NCBI RefSeq assembly: GCF_000420645.1
Contig: NZ_ATVI01000008.1
Span: forward strand, 186,001-250,000
Origin: Nevskia ramosa DSM 11499
Lineage (GTDB): Bacteria; Pseudomonadota; Gammaproteobacteria; Nevskiales; Nevskiaceae
Length of the DNA stretch: 64,000 nucleotides
Direction: 5' to 3'
The notes beneath the pieces were generated by a model. It did no database searches and was not told where the DNA came from. It saw only the letters and a list, made by a program, of their open reading frames with translations. How positions within the stretch are numbered: position 1 is the first letter of the stretch; each line of letters opens with the position of its first letter. Both the position numbers and the translations under genes were made by a program. Positions 36,053 to 46,351 of this stretch are shown here, in pieces.

Positions 36053-36102
36053 GTTGGGTACTCCGGAAATTCGAAGAAAATGCTGAAGAAAAGGCGTGAT
36101 AG

Positions 36103-36123
36103 CCCTCTCCCTCCGGGAGAGGG
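36103..36123. repeat. Extragenic palindrome inside the valine operon
   Basis: CCCTCTCCC (36103-36111), TCC and GGGAGAGGG (36115-36123) form a 9-bp stem on a 3-nt loop. Palindromes of this kind are common extragenic repeats in proteobacteria. Between two operon genes it may stabilise or process the mRNA. Confidence 0.6.
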
Positions 36124-36135
36124 GAGACTGGCGCG

Positions 36136-37308
36136 CTACAGATCAGCCAGCGGGTGCACGCCTTCCGGCCAGACCGGCGCAAGGAAATGCCCATCGACAT
36201 GAGCCTGCGTCACCGCTGCCCAGCGCGGTGCGTTGTCCTTGTCGACCAGCAGCGCTCGCACGCCTTCGGCGAAATCCGGCTGTGCGCAGCACTGCAGCGC
36301 GACGATCAGTTCGAGGCGGAACACCTCGGCCAGCGACAACGCGGCGCCACGCTGGAACAAGGCCCAGATCAGCGCAGCGGTGGTCGGCGAGCCGGCTTTC
36401 AGCGCAGCCGCCGCCTTGCGCAGCCAGTTGTCTTCACCGGCATAAGCGGTGATGGCGTCGACCACGGCGGCCAGCGAATCACCTGCACACAGGCTGGCGA
36501 TCAAGGCTGCGTGTTCTTCCAGCTTCGAGGGCGGCAGCGCGTCGACAGCCTGGGCCGAAAAGCCTTCGAGCTGAGCACCGAGCAGGTTGCGATCCAGCGC
36601 GGCATCGCCGGTCCATTCAGCCGTTGGGAGTGCCGCGAAGATCGCCTCGCGATCGGCCGCGCGCACGAAGTGATCGGCGAGCTTGGCGCGCAGCAGATCG
36701 TGGCCGTTCAGCGAGGCACCGGTGAGCGCCACGAACAAGCCACTGCGGCCCGGCATCCGCGGCAGGAACCAGCTGCCGCCGACATCCGGGAACAGGCCGA
36801 TGGTGATTTCCGGCATCGCCACCCGCGAGGTTTCGGTGACCACGCGATGGCTGGCACCGGCGAACAGGCCGAGACCGCCACCCATGACGATGCCGCTGCC
36901 CCAGACCAGGATCGGCTTCGGGTAGTGGTGGATGAAATGGTCGAGCCGGTATTCCTCGGCGAAGAACGGCAAGGTGTCTGGGTTCGGCAGGCTGGCCGGA
37001 TGACGGCGCATCGCGTCATACAGGCTGCGCACGTCGCCGCCGGCACAGAAGGCTTTCTCGCCGGCGCCATGCAGCACCACGCAGGCGATGGCCGGATCGC
37101 TGGCCCAGGTGCGCAGTTGCGCATCGAGCAGGCGGATCATGGCCAAGCTCAGCGCGTTCAGCGATTTCTCGCTGTTCAAGCTTGCGTAGCCGATCTTCCT
37201 GCCGTTGGCCGCTGCGGCTTCGCGGAACAGCACGGCCGCTGCGGCTTCGCGGAACAGCACGGGCGCTGCCAATGAGCTTGATTGGGGCAGGTTTGCGGAA
37301 TCAGCCAT
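36136..37308 (-). CDS. 3-Hydroxyisobutyryl-CoA hydrolase (crotonase fold)
   Basis: A 390-residue crotonase-superfamily protein, longer than plain enoyl-CoA hydratases and in the range of 3-hydroxyisobutyryl-CoA hydrolases. Motifs include GEKAFCAGGDVRSLYDAM (oxyanion hole), GIVMGGGLGLFAGASHRVVT and GLFPDVGGSWFLPRMPG. ATG 37308 follows GGAG and overlaps the upstream hydratase gene by 8 bp. The N-terminus is unusual: a 27-bp direct repeat makes the segment VLFREAAAA occur twice, about 25 residues in. It hydrolyses the CoA ester so that MmsB can act. Confidence 0.88.
   Translation of the reverse strand: MADSANLPQSSSLAAPVLFREAAAAVLFREAAAANGRKIGYASLNSEKSLNALSLAMIRLLDAQLRTWASDPAIACVVLHGAGEKAFCAGGDVRSLYDAMRRHPASLPNPDTLPFFAEEYRLDHFIHHYPKPILVWGSGIVMGGGLGLFAGASHRVVTETSRVAMPEITIGLFPDVGGSWFLPRMPGRSGLFVALTGASLNGHDLLRAKLADHFVRAADREAIFAALPTAEWTGDAALDRNLLGAQLEGFSAQAVDALPPSKLEEHAALIASLCAGDSLAAVVDAITAYAGEDNWLRKAAAALKAGSPTTAALIWALFQRGAALSLAEVFRLELIVALQCCAQPDFAEGVRALLVDKDNAPRWAAVTQAHVDGHFLAPVWPEGVHPLADL
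37207..37260. repeat. Perfect 27-bp tandem duplication inside the hydrolase gene
   Basis: Bases 37207-37233 and 37234-37260 are identical. The repeat is in frame, duplicating nine residues near the N-terminus. A partial third copy begins at 37261 (GGGCGCTGC against GGCCGCTGC), so slippage is likely. Confidence 0.9.
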
Positions 37309-38098
37309 TGCACCACTCCGCCTTGCGCTTTTCGAGGAAGGCATTCACGCCTTCTTTCTGATCGAGCGTGTCGAACAGATCGACGAACGCTTCGCGCTCC
37401 ACCGGCAGCACCTGCTTCAGCGGCACGCCGCGCGTGCTCTGGATCAGGGTCTTGCAGATCGCGACGCTGGTCGGGCTCTGCTTCGCGGTCGCTTCGGCTA
37501 GCTTCAGCGCGGCCTCCAGCGCGGTGCCGGTCGGCACGACTTGTTCGACGAGGCCGATGTCTTTCGCAGTCGCTGCGTCGATGCGCTCGCCGCAGAGAAT
37601 CATCCGCTTCGCCCAGCCTTCACCGACCAGCGCCGCGAGGTTCTGCGTGCCGCCGGCGCAGGGCAGCAGGCCCACGGTCGCTTCCGGCAGCGCCAGCTGC
37701 GCCTGGGTTTCAGCGATGCGGATATCGCAGGCCAGTGCGCATTCCAGACCGCCGCCCATCGCGAAGCCGTTGATCGCGGCGATGCTGACGCCACGGAAGG
37801 CGCTGAGCGTTTCGAAGGCTTCGCCGAAGCGGCGCGCCATGTCGCGAGCGCGGGCCTTGTCGCCGTCGGCGAACAGCTTCAGATCGGCGCCGGCGGAGAA
37901 GAACTTGGCGCCTTCGCCAGTGATCACCAGCGCGTAGATGTCGCGGTCGGCGTTCAGATCGAGCACCAGCTGCTTCAGGGCTGCAAGGCTGTCGGCAGTC
38001 CAGGTGTGAGCCGGCGGATTGTTCAGCGTGACGATGGCGGTATGGCCACGCTTTTCGAGTTTCAGGTTGGTGTAGCTCGTGTTGCTGGGGCTGCTCAT
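37301..38098 (-). CDS. Enoyl-CoA hydratase (methacrylyl-CoA hydratase role)
   Basis: A 265-residue crotonase. It contains the NNPPAHTWTADSLAALKQLV start of the fold, GAKFFSAGADLKLFADGD (first oxyanion loop) and AINGFAMGGGLECALACDI. It has the usual Glu residues (GLECAL and LPEATVGLLP). In this operon it should hydrate methacrylyl-CoA, the product of isobutyryl-CoA dehydrogenase, giving 3-hydroxyisobutyryl-CoA. It overlaps the dehydrogenase stop by 4 bp and the hydrolase start by 8 bp. Confidence 0.9.
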   Translation of the reverse strand: MSSPSNTSYTNLKLEKRGHTAIVTLNNPPAHTWTADSLAALKQLVLDLNADRDIYALVITGEGAKFFSAGADLKLFADGDKARARDMARRFGEAFETLSAFRGVSIAAINGFAMGGGLECALACDIRIAETQAQLALPEATVGLLPCAGGTQNLAALVGEGWAKRMILCGERIDAATAKDIGLVEQVVPTGTALEAALKLAEATAKQSPTSVAICKTLIQSTRGVPLKQVLPVEREAFVDLFDTLDQKEGVNAFLEKRKAEWCNG

Positions 38099-39255
38099 CG
38101 CAATATCTCCGGTGCGCCTTCGCGCAAGATGGCGCGGGCCACGATGACCCGCATGATGTCGTTGGTGCCTTCGAGAATCTGGTGCACGCGGCTGTCGCGC
38201 ACGTGCCGTTCCAGCGGGTATTCGCGGCTGTAGCCGTAGCCGCCGTGCAACTGCAGCGCCTGGTTGGCGACTTCGAAACCGATGTCGGTGGCGTGGCGCT
38301 TGGCCATCGCGCAGTAGGTGCTGGCGTCCGGGCTGCCGCTGTCCAGCATCCAGGCCGCCAGCCGCACCATCTGCCGGGCCGACACCAGGTCGATCAGCAT
38401 GTCCGCAAGCCGGAACTGCAAGCCTTGGAACTGGGAAAGCGTCTGCCCGAACTGCTTGCGGGTATTCAGATGAGCCTGGGCGCGATCGAGCGCCGACTGC
38501 GCGGTGCCGACCGAGCAGGTGGCGATGTTGATGCGGCCGCCGTCCAGCGCCTTCATCGCGATCTGGAAGCCTTCGCCTTCGACACCGAGGCGATTGCCTT
38601 CCGGCACTTCGACGTTGTCGAAGCTGATCGCCCGCGTCGGCTGGCTGTTCCAGCCCATCTTGTGTTCCTTCTTGCCGTAGCGGATGCCGGGTGCGTCGGC
38701 CGGCACGGCGAAGGTCGAGATGCCTTTGGCACCGCCGCTGCCGGTGCGGGCGAAGACCACCAGCAGATGGGTCGCGCCGGCGCCGGAGATGAACACCTTG
38801 CTGCCATTCAGCACGTACTTGTCGCCGCGCTTATCGGCCCGGGTTTTCAGTGACGCGGCATCCGAGCCGGCATCGGGCTCGGTCAGGCAGTAGCTGCCCA
38901 GCGCTTCGCCACGCGCGAGTCTTGGCACCCACTCGTCACGGATGCCGGGCTGCGCCCAGCGCGCGACCATCCAGCAGACCATGTTGTGGATGGTGATGTA
39001 GGCCGCGGTGCTGGTGCAGCCGGCAGCGAGTTCTTCGAGGATGATCGAAGCATCGAGCCGACTGAGGCCCAGGCCGCCGAGCGTTTCCGGCGTGTAGATG
39101 CCGCAGAAGCCCAGCTCGCCGGCCTTGGCGATGGTCTCCAGCGGGAACTCGCAGTCGGCATCCCAGCGCGCCGCATGCGGCGCCAGTTCGCCGCGCGCAA
39201 AGCTGCGCGCGGCGTCCTGATAGGCCAGCTGGTCCTCGCTGAGTGCGAAGTTCAT
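38095..39255 (-). CDS. Isobutyryl-CoA dehydrogenase (acyl-CoA dehydrogenase)
   Basis: 386 residues with the usual three-part fold: N-terminal MNFALSEDQLAYQDAARSFA, the FAD/substrate region YCLTEPDAGSDAASLKTRAD, and the C-terminal signature QLHGGYGYSREYPLERHVRD. The catalytic Glu is in VHQILEGTNDIMRVIVA. The ATG at 39255 is chosen from homology; the reading frame extends a further 24 codons upstream into mmsA, without support. In valine catabolism it makes methacrylyl-CoA and reduces an electron-transfer flavoprotein. Confidence 0.9.
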   Translation of the reverse strand: MNFALSEDQLAYQDAARSFARGELAPHAARWDADCEFPLETIAKAGELGFCGIYTPETLGGLGLSRLDASIILEELAAGCTSTAAYITIHNMVCWMVARWAQPGIRDEWVPRLARGEALGSYCLTEPDAGSDAASLKTRADKRGDKYVLNGSKVFISGAGATHLLVVFARTGSGGAKGISTFAVPADAPGIRYGKKEHKMGWNSQPTRAISFDNVEVPEGNRLGVEGEGFQIAMKALDGGRINIATCSVGTAQSALDRAQAHLNTRKQFGQTLSQFQGLQFRLADMLIDLVSARQMVRLAAWMLDSGSPDASTYCAMAKRHATDIGFEVANQALQLHGGYGYSREYPLERHVRDSRVHQILEGTNDIMRVIVARAILREGAPEILR

Positions 39256-39280
39256 GGTCGCGGCCGCCGGGCTCGGCGGC

Positions 39281-40807
<1,527 letters not shown>

Positions 40808-40872
40808 CAGGAAGCCTCGGGTGGATCGCCCATTCGCTGGGCTGGGGCGCGCCCTGTTCAAGCGCGGCGATG

Positions 40873-40888
40873 TTTTGCATTATTCGCA
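40873..40888. promoter_or_regulatory. Possible ScfR/RamB-type operator near mmsA
   Basis: TTTTGCATTATTCGCA resembles the TTTGCAAA/TTGCGAA element at 40947-40963. It lies 66 bp upstream of the mmsA start, in the divergent gap between mmsA and the regulator gene. Confidence 0.4.
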
Positions 40889-40946
40889 TCCAGCAGCCAA
40901 TAAACAGCACTGAAAAGGCGAATTGATGTGAAGAAAGCCCGCTCCG

Positions 40947-40963
40947 TTTGCAAAGATTGCGAA
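40947..40963. promoter_or_regulatory. Possible ScfR/RamB-type operator near the regulator gene
   Basis: TTTGCAAAGATTGCGAA contains the TTTGCAAA half-site known for RamB, PccR and MccR regulators, followed by an imperfect copy. It ends 10 bp before the start of a regulator of this family, so autoregulation is likely. Confidence 0.55.
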
Positions 40964-40973
40964 GAATCCTGAG

Positions 40974-42365
40974 ATGGCCAAGGCCTACATGGGCGTGCGG
41001 CTGCAGCGTCTGCGCGAGGAGCGCGGCATCAGCCAGGTGGCGCTGGCCAAGGCGCTGGATATCTCGCCGAGCTATCTGAACCAGATCGAGCACAACCAGC
41101 GGCCGCTGACGGTGCCGATCCTGCTGCGCATCAACGCCCAGTTCGGCGTCGACGTGCAGTTGTTCTCGGACGACAAGGAAGCCGGCCTGATCGCCGACGT
41201 GCGCGACGTGCTTGCCGAAGTCGGCGGTGGTGCCGGCACCGAAACGATCTCGATGGCCGAGCTGCGCTCGCTGGCCTCGAACATGCCGGCGGTGGCGCGC
41301 GCGGTGGTCGAACTGCATCGCCGCAACCGCAGCCTGACCGAGCGCGCCGACAGCTTCGCCGCGCGCCTCGGCGACGGTCACAAGCTGGCCTCGTTCGCGT
41401 TGCCCGGAACTCACGACGAGGTGCGCGACTACTTCAACCAACGACTCAACCACATCGCCGAACTCGACGAAGCGGCGGAAGCGATCTTCGCCGACAGCGC
41501 CCTGACCATCGGCGATGCCGCCACCCGGCTCGCGCAGCGCCTGAACACGCGGCATGGCGTGCGGCTGCAGATTGCGGCCAGCAACGACCGCATTGATGAC
41601 AGCGCGCTGGCCAAGCGAGCCTACGATCCGGAAACCCGAACCCTGCGCCTGCCGGATCACCTGCGCCCCGGCCAGCAGGCGTTCCAGATGGCCGTGCAGC
41701 TGGCGCAGCTGGAAATCGGCGAGCTGCTCGACTCGCTGATCACCCATGCCAAGTTCACCAGCGATGAATCGCGGCGCCTGGCACGGATTGGTCTGGCCAA
41801 CTACTTCGCCGGCGCGCTGGTGATGCCGTACGCGGCTTTCCTGCAATCGGCCGAGGAACTGGCTTACGACATCGAGCGGCTATCAAACCGTTTTGGTGTC
41901 GGCTTCGAAGCGGTCTGCCATCGCCTGTCGACCCTGCAGCGGCCGGGCATGCCGGGGCTACCGTTCTTCTTCGTCAGAGTCGATCGTGCCGGCAATGTCT
42001 CGAAGCGGCATTCGGCGGCGGACTTCCACTTCTCGCGGATCGGCGGCACTTGCCCGCTGTGGATCGTCTACGAAGCATTCAGCCAGCCCGAACGAGTGCT
42101 GACCCAGACCGCCGTGATGCCCGATGGCCGCAGCTATCTGTGGCTCGCCCGTCAGGTGGTCAGCGGCCCGGTCGGCTACGGCCGGCCGCAGAAAACCTTC
42201 GCGATCGGCCTCGGCTGCGATCTGCGCCATGCGCATCGGCTGATCTACTCACGCGGCCTGGATCTGTCTGACCCCGCGGCCGCAACGCCGATCGGCACCG
42301 GCTGCAAGGTCTGCGAACGGCAGCGTTGCCCGCAGCGAGCGGCGCCGTCATTGCTGGAGCATTGA
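40974..42365 (+). CDS. Short-chain fatty acyl regulator (XRE HTH plus IrrE-like domain)
   Basis: The 463-residue protein has an N-terminal Cro/C1 helix-turn-helix (VRLQRLREERGISQVALAKA, then LDISPSYLNQIEHNQRPLTV). A central M78/IrrE-like region around LAQLEIGELLDSLITHAKFT and ARIGLANYFAGALVMPYAAF follows. The C-terminal DUF2083 part ends with the cysteine-rich TGCKVCERQRCPQRA. These are features of the ScfR family (RamB, PccR, MccR), which sense acyl-CoA intermediates of propionate, acetate or branched-chain metabolism. It is divergent from mmsA, so it probably controls the valine operon. It abuts the next, convergent gene with no intergenic base. Confidence 0.88.
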   Translation: MAKAYMGVRLQRLREERGISQVALAKALDISPSYLNQIEHNQRPLTVPILLRINAQFGVDVQLFSDDKEAGLIADVRDVLAEVGGGAGTETISMAELRSLASNMPAVARAVVELHRRNRSLTERADSFAARLGDGHKLASFALPGTHDEVRDYFNQRLNHIAELDEAAEAIFADSALTIGDAATRLAQRLNTRHGVRLQIAASNDRIDDSALAKRAYDPETRTLRLPDHLRPGQQAFQMAVQLAQLEIGELLDSLITHAKFTSDESRRLARIGLANYFAGALVMPYAAFLQSAEELAYDIERLSNRFGVGFEAVCHRLSTLQRPGMPGLPFFFVRVDRAGNVSKRHSAADFHFSRIGGTCPLWIVYEAFSQPERVLTQTAVMPDGRSYLWLARQVVSGPVGYGRPQKTFAIGLGCDLRHAHRLIYSRGLDLSDPAAATPIGTGCKVCERQRCPQRAAPSLLEH

Positions 42366-43589
42366 TCAGCCGGTGTACTCGCGCCCGAAGATGTGCCGCG
42401 CAATGACCCAGCTCTGGATCTCGTTGGCGCCTTCGTAGATCTCGCCGATCTTGGCGTCGCGGTAGATCGATTCCAGCGGGAAGTTCTTGCCCGGGCCGGA
42501 CAAGGTCTTGACGAAGCCGTAGGCGCCGCAGACCTGGATCGCGTCGCGCGCCATGTCGCAGGCGAGGCGCGAGCCGACAACCTTGGCCATCGCCGCTTCG
42601 ATGTCGGCACCGCCTTCCTTGTCGAAGCGGATGGCGGCTTTCTGGTACAGGCTGCGAGCCATTTCCAACTGGGTGGCGTACTCGGCGAACTTGTACTGCC
42701 AGTGCTGCATGCGGGCCAGTTCCTGGCCGAACACCTTGCGCTGGGTCATGTAGTGGCTGGAGAAATCGAAGGCCGACTGCGCCATCGCCACTCCGACCGC
42801 GCCGATGCCCATGCGGCCAAGCACCAGCGCGCTGATTGCGGTGCGCAGGCCGCTGCCTTCCTTCGGGCCGACGACATGGTCATCGGCGACGAACACGTCC
42901 TTGAACGTGATGTCGGCTGTCAGCTGCACGTGGTTGCCCATCTTCAGATCCGGTGCGGAGACCGTGACGCCCGGCTGGTGCATGTCGGCCGCCAGCATGG
43001 TCAGGGTTTCGCCGGTCTTGCACAGCACCAGGATCAGATCGCCGACCGGCGAGTTGGTGATCCAGCGCTTGATGCCGTTGACGAGGTAGCCGCCGTCGAC
43101 TTTCGTCGCGGTGGTTTCCATCGACTTCACCGACAGATCGGTGCTGGCATTCGGCTCGCTGGTCGCGAAGCAGCCGACGAACTCGCCCTTGATCAGCTTC
43201 GGCAGGTAGTGATTGCGGATGTGCGCCGGCGCGCGTTCCAGGGTCTTGCCGACCAGAATCGCCTGGCCGTCGTACAGCGCCGAGGCCAGCGACGGCGAGT
43301 AGTAGGCCAGCTCTTCCAGCACGGTCAGGGTCGCCAGCGTCGGGTACTCGAGACCACGGCCGCCGACGTCTGCCGCGTAGGGAATTTCGTAGATGCCGGC
43401 TTTCGCCATCGCCTCGAATTCGGCGCGGGCGAAGTTCTCCTTCGCTTCCGGCGTGGTGTTCAGGCGATGGGCGACCGGCGCCAGCACTTCGTCGCAGAAC
43501 GCGCGCACTTCCTTGCGAATCGCCTTGGTTTCCTCGGGCAGGAAGATGTCGCTGTACAGGGACTCGGCTTTGCGCGGCGGCTGGCTCAT
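42366..43589 (-). CDS. Acyl-CoA dehydrogenase
   Basis: A 407-residue member of the acyl-CoA dehydrogenase family. N-terminal SDIFLPEETKAIRKEVRAFC, central GCFATSEPNASTDLSVKSME and C-terminal DAIQVCGAYGFVKTLSGPGK are typical. A catalytic-type Glu is in YRDAKIGEIYEGANEIQSWV. The substrate chain length is unclear. It is divergent from the acyl-CoA synthetase gene at 43746 and the two may act on the same fatty acid. The stop codon abuts that of the ScfR-type regulator. Confidence 0.88.
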   Translation of the reverse strand: MSQPPRKAESLYSDIFLPEETKAIRKEVRAFCDEVLAPVAHRLNTTPEAKENFARAEFEAMAKAGIYEIPYAADVGGRGLEYPTLATLTVLEELAYYSPSLASALYDGQAILVGKTLERAPAHIRNHYLPKLIKGEFVGCFATSEPNASTDLSVKSMETTATKVDGGYLVNGIKRWITNSPVGDLILVLCKTGETLTMLAADMHQPGVTVSAPDLKMGNHVQLTADITFKDVFVADDHVVGPKEGSGLRTAISALVLGRMGIGAVGVAMAQSAFDFSSHYMTQRKVFGQELARMQHWQYKFAEYATQLEMARSLYQKAAIRFDKEGGADIEAAMAKVVGSRLACDMARDAIQVCGAYGFVKTLSGPGKNFPLESIYRDAKIGEIYEGANEIQSWVIARHIFGREYTG

Positions 43590-43745
43590 GGGGTGTCTCG
43601 TTGGGGATGGCGAATCCTAGAGGCTGACGGGCAAACCGCGCCTAACTTATGGCGGGTTTGATTCGGCGACAGCATCGGCGACCATGCGGCACCCTTCCGG
43701 CCGCCCCGATTGCGCGCCCGGACCAGACAATAACGAGGAGTGCAC

Positions 43746-45302
43746 ATGCAATTCACACAGGGCCTGCGCCGGGCCGTGCAGCAGCAGCCGGATGCCATCG
43801 CCACCGTCTGCAAGGACCGCCGCCACAGCTTCCGCGAACTGCGCGACCGAGTCGCCAAACTGGCCGGTGGCCTCCGCAGCCTCGGCATCGAGCGCGGCAC
43901 GCGGGTCTGCATCCTGTCACTGAATTCCGATCGCTATCTCGAAAGCTACCTGGCGCTGGCCTGGCTCGGTGCAGTGGTCAACCCGGCGAACTTCCGCTGG
44001 AGCGCGCCGGAAGTGATCTATTCGATGAACGATTCCGACAGCATCGCGCTGATCGTCGACGACCAGTTCGCGCCGATGATCGACGCGATCCGCGCCGGTA
44101 CACCCAGCCTGCGCGAAGTCATCTTTGCCGGTGAAGGCGCAGCACCGGCCGGCTGCATCGGTTTCGAAGCGCTGCTCGCCGGAAGCGAGCCGGTGGCCGA
44201 CGTCGATGCCGGCGGCAACGACCTGTTCGGCGTCTTCTACACCGGAGGCACCACCGGCAAACCGAAGGGCGTGATGCTGTCGCATCTCAACGTCTGCAGC
44301 TCGGCGCTGAACCTGCTCGCCGAAGGTGCGCTGCCGGAAGGCGCGATCGGCCTGCACGCCGCGCCGATGTTCCACCTCGCCGACATGATGCTGATCACCT
44401 GCCTGCTGCTCCGCGGCGGCCGCCACGTGATGCTGCCGGTGTTCCGCCCGGATCTGGTGCTCGATGTGCTGGAGGCCGAGAAGATCAGCGACCTGCTGCT
44501 GGTGCCGGCGATGCTGCAGGCGGTCGTCGATTTCCCCGGTACCAAGGGCCGCGATCTCGGCAACGTCAAGCGGATCATGTACGGCGCCTCGCCGGCCTCC
44601 GAAGCGCTGCTCGACCGCACCCAGGCGGCGCTCCCCGGCGCCAGCCTGATGCAGGTCTACGGCATGACCGAAATGAGCGCGGTGATGACCGCGCTGCCGT
44701 CATCCGAACACGCCATCGAAACCCGCACCGGCAACCGCCTGCGCTCCGGCGGCCGCGCCAGCTATCACGTGCAGGTGCGTATCGTCGATGAGCAGGACAA
44801 TGAGCTTCCGAGAGGCCAAGTCGGCGAGATCATCGCCCGCGGCCCGAACGTGATGATCGGCTACCTCAACAAGCCGGAAGCCACTGCCGAAGCGCTGAAG
44901 AACGGCTGGATGCATACCGGCGACATGGGCTACATGGACGAAGCCGGCTACGTGTTCATCGTCGATCGCCTGAAGGACATGATCATCTCCGGCGGCGAGA
45001 ACATCTATTCCGTCGAAGTGGAGAATGCCGTCTCGAAGCATCCGGCCGTCGCCGCCGTTGCGGTGATCGGCATTCCCTGCACCGAGATGGGCGAGAAGGT
45101 GCACGCCACTGTCGTGCTGAAGCCGGGCGCGTCGCTGACGCAGGAAGCGTTGTATGCGCACTGCAAGACGCTGATCGCCGGCTACAAGTGCCCGCGTAGT
45201 CTGGAAGTGCGTGAGGCGCTGCCGGTTTCGGGGGCGGGGAAGGTGTTGAAGACAGAGCTGCGTAAGCCGTTTTGGGATGGGCAGAGCCGCGGCGTTGGTT
45301 GA
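43746..45302 (+). CDS. Acyl-CoA synthetase (AMP-forming)
   Basis: 518 residues. ATG 43746 is preceded by GAGGAG; the GTG two codons earlier is less likely. The P-loop-like motif is VFYTGGTTGKPKGVMLSH. Other core motifs are VYGMTEMSAVMTALPSSE, GWMHTGDMGYMDEAGYVFIV and DRLKDMIISGGENIYSVEVE, followed by the catalytic-lysine tail SGAGKVLKTELRKPFW. It activates a carboxylic acid as an adenylate and transfers it to CoA. Substrate specificity (medium-chain or aromatic) cannot be read from sequence. Confidence 0.9.
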   Translation: MQFTQGLRRAVQQQPDAIATVCKDRRHSFRELRDRVAKLAGGLRSLGIERGTRVCILSLNSDRYLESYLALAWLGAVVNPANFRWSAPEVIYSMNDSDSIALIVDDQFAPMIDAIRAGTPSLREVIFAGEGAAPAGCIGFEALLAGSEPVADVDAGGNDLFGVFYTGGTTGKPKGVMLSHLNVCSSALNLLAEGALPEGAIGLHAAPMFHLADMMLITCLLLRGGRHVMLPVFRPDLVLDVLEAEKISDLLLVPAMLQAVVDFPGTKGRDLGNVKRIMYGASPASEALLDRTQAALPGASLMQVYGMTEMSAVMTALPSSEHAIETRTGNRLRSGGRASYHVQVRIVDEQDNELPRGQVGEIIARGPNVMIGYLNKPEATAEALKNGWMHTGDMGYMDEAGYVFIVDRLKDMIISGGENIYSVEVENAVSKHPAVAAVAVIGIPCTEMGEKVHATVVLKPGASLTQEALYAHCKTLIAGYKCPRSLEVREALPVSGAGKVLKTELRKPFWDGQSRGVG

Positions 45303-45373
45303 GCCCGAGATCTCTGGCTTAGTCAGGACTGCGCCCTGTTCGTCCGTATGACGCGGCGTCACACTCCGTCCAA

Positions 45374-46270
45374 ATGGAAACCTCCGGTCCAGACCTCTTC
45401 GCAGGCTTTGCAAGCCTGCCCCTTCAAGATCAAGCCTACGACCTCGGTCACGGCGTTAAGCTCAGACAAGTATCCGCTCATCTGTTTGCCAACTTCATGA
45501 TGGCCTTCGCGCCGGCCGAATCAGGGAAGCCTCACCTAGGGCCGTGGACCGCCACGCGTGGTGGAATTGCTCACGACATCACGGCAGAGCTCTTCATACC
45601 AGCCGTGCCTACAGCCTCTCTCGGAAGTACGGACTCTATAGCTCGTGCTATTGCGTTCACTCTGCGATTGGGTGTTGATCCTGCCGCCTCACTGAGCATC
45701 TTCTCCAATCGGCCCTTTGAGGCAAGTGCCCAGACCAGCAACACTGATGCATGGCTTTACCCAATTGAAGCGGAAGAGCGCAGATTCCAACTTGCTACGA
45801 GTGGCGAGCCTTTCAACAAAGCTGCAGCGCTTTGGGTCGCCGAAAAATGGCCAGTTGCGCTCAAGTTCATTTCACAGAGTTCAGAGTTTTCTCTTGCGGT
45901 CGACGCATTGAACATCGGTCAATACGTGCACCGATCCGCGCTCACGATCATGGCACTTTGGGCCGCATTAGAGGCACTCTTTTCGCCATCCACCGCAGAG
46001 CTTCGTTTCCGTGTGTCCGCCCTTATAGCAGCGTATCTTGAGGCGCCTGGTATGAGACGCCATGCTCGCGCCAAGGAAGTGGCAAAGCTTTATGACCGCC
46101 GCTCTTCTGCGGCACACGGAGGTTCCAAGCACGACAACGCAGACGTGCTTGCCAGCTTCAATCTTGTTCGCGAAGTCTTAACCAAAATGCTCGAGGAAAA
46201 GCATGTTCCAACTAAGGAAGAGTTGGAACGGCGGCTTTATGCGATGGACGTACAGCCCGAGCCTGACTAG
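45374..46270 (+). CDS. HEPN-like (Apea-type) protein of unknown function
   Basis: 298 residues. The C-terminal third (ALTIMALWAALEALFSPSTA, later ELRFRVSALIAAYLEAPGM) resembles Apea-like HEPN domains, and DRRSSAAHGG supplies an R-x4-H motif typical of HEPN ribonucleases. The N-terminal half is not recognised. Third-position GC is visibly lower than in neighbouring genes (AT-ending codons such as CTT, GCA and TTA are common), which suggests transfer. It lies next to an inverted-repeat array. HEPN proteins often act in defence or toxin-antitoxin systems, but no partner gene is beside it. The ribosome site of ATG 45374 is weak. Confidence 0.7.
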   Translation: METSGPDLFAGFASLPLQDQAYDLGHGVKLRQVSAHLFANFMMAFAPAESGKPHLGPWTATRGGIAHDITAELFIPAVPTASLGSTDSIARAIAFTLRLGVDPAASLSIFSNRPFEASAQTSNTDAWLYPIEAEERRFQLATSGEPFNKAAALWVAEKWPVALKFISQSSEFSLAVDALNIGQYVHRSALTIMALWAALEALFSPSTAELRFRVSALIAAYLEAPGMRRHARAKEVAKLYDRRSSAAHGGSKHDNADVLASFNLVREVLTKMLEEKHVPTKEELERRLYAMDVQPEPD

Positions 46271-46351
46271 ATGGGGAAAGCGGCTTCATCACGCATCCCG
46301 ACGGATTTCATTTTTTGCTTGTTGTGACCTTGATCCGCCCTAGTTTTCGTT

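Noticed and set aside
36895-36930. A GGGTAGT box in the hydrolase gene
   Set aside because: It lies in coding sequence where the codons explain it, has no partner half-site, and is not near a start.
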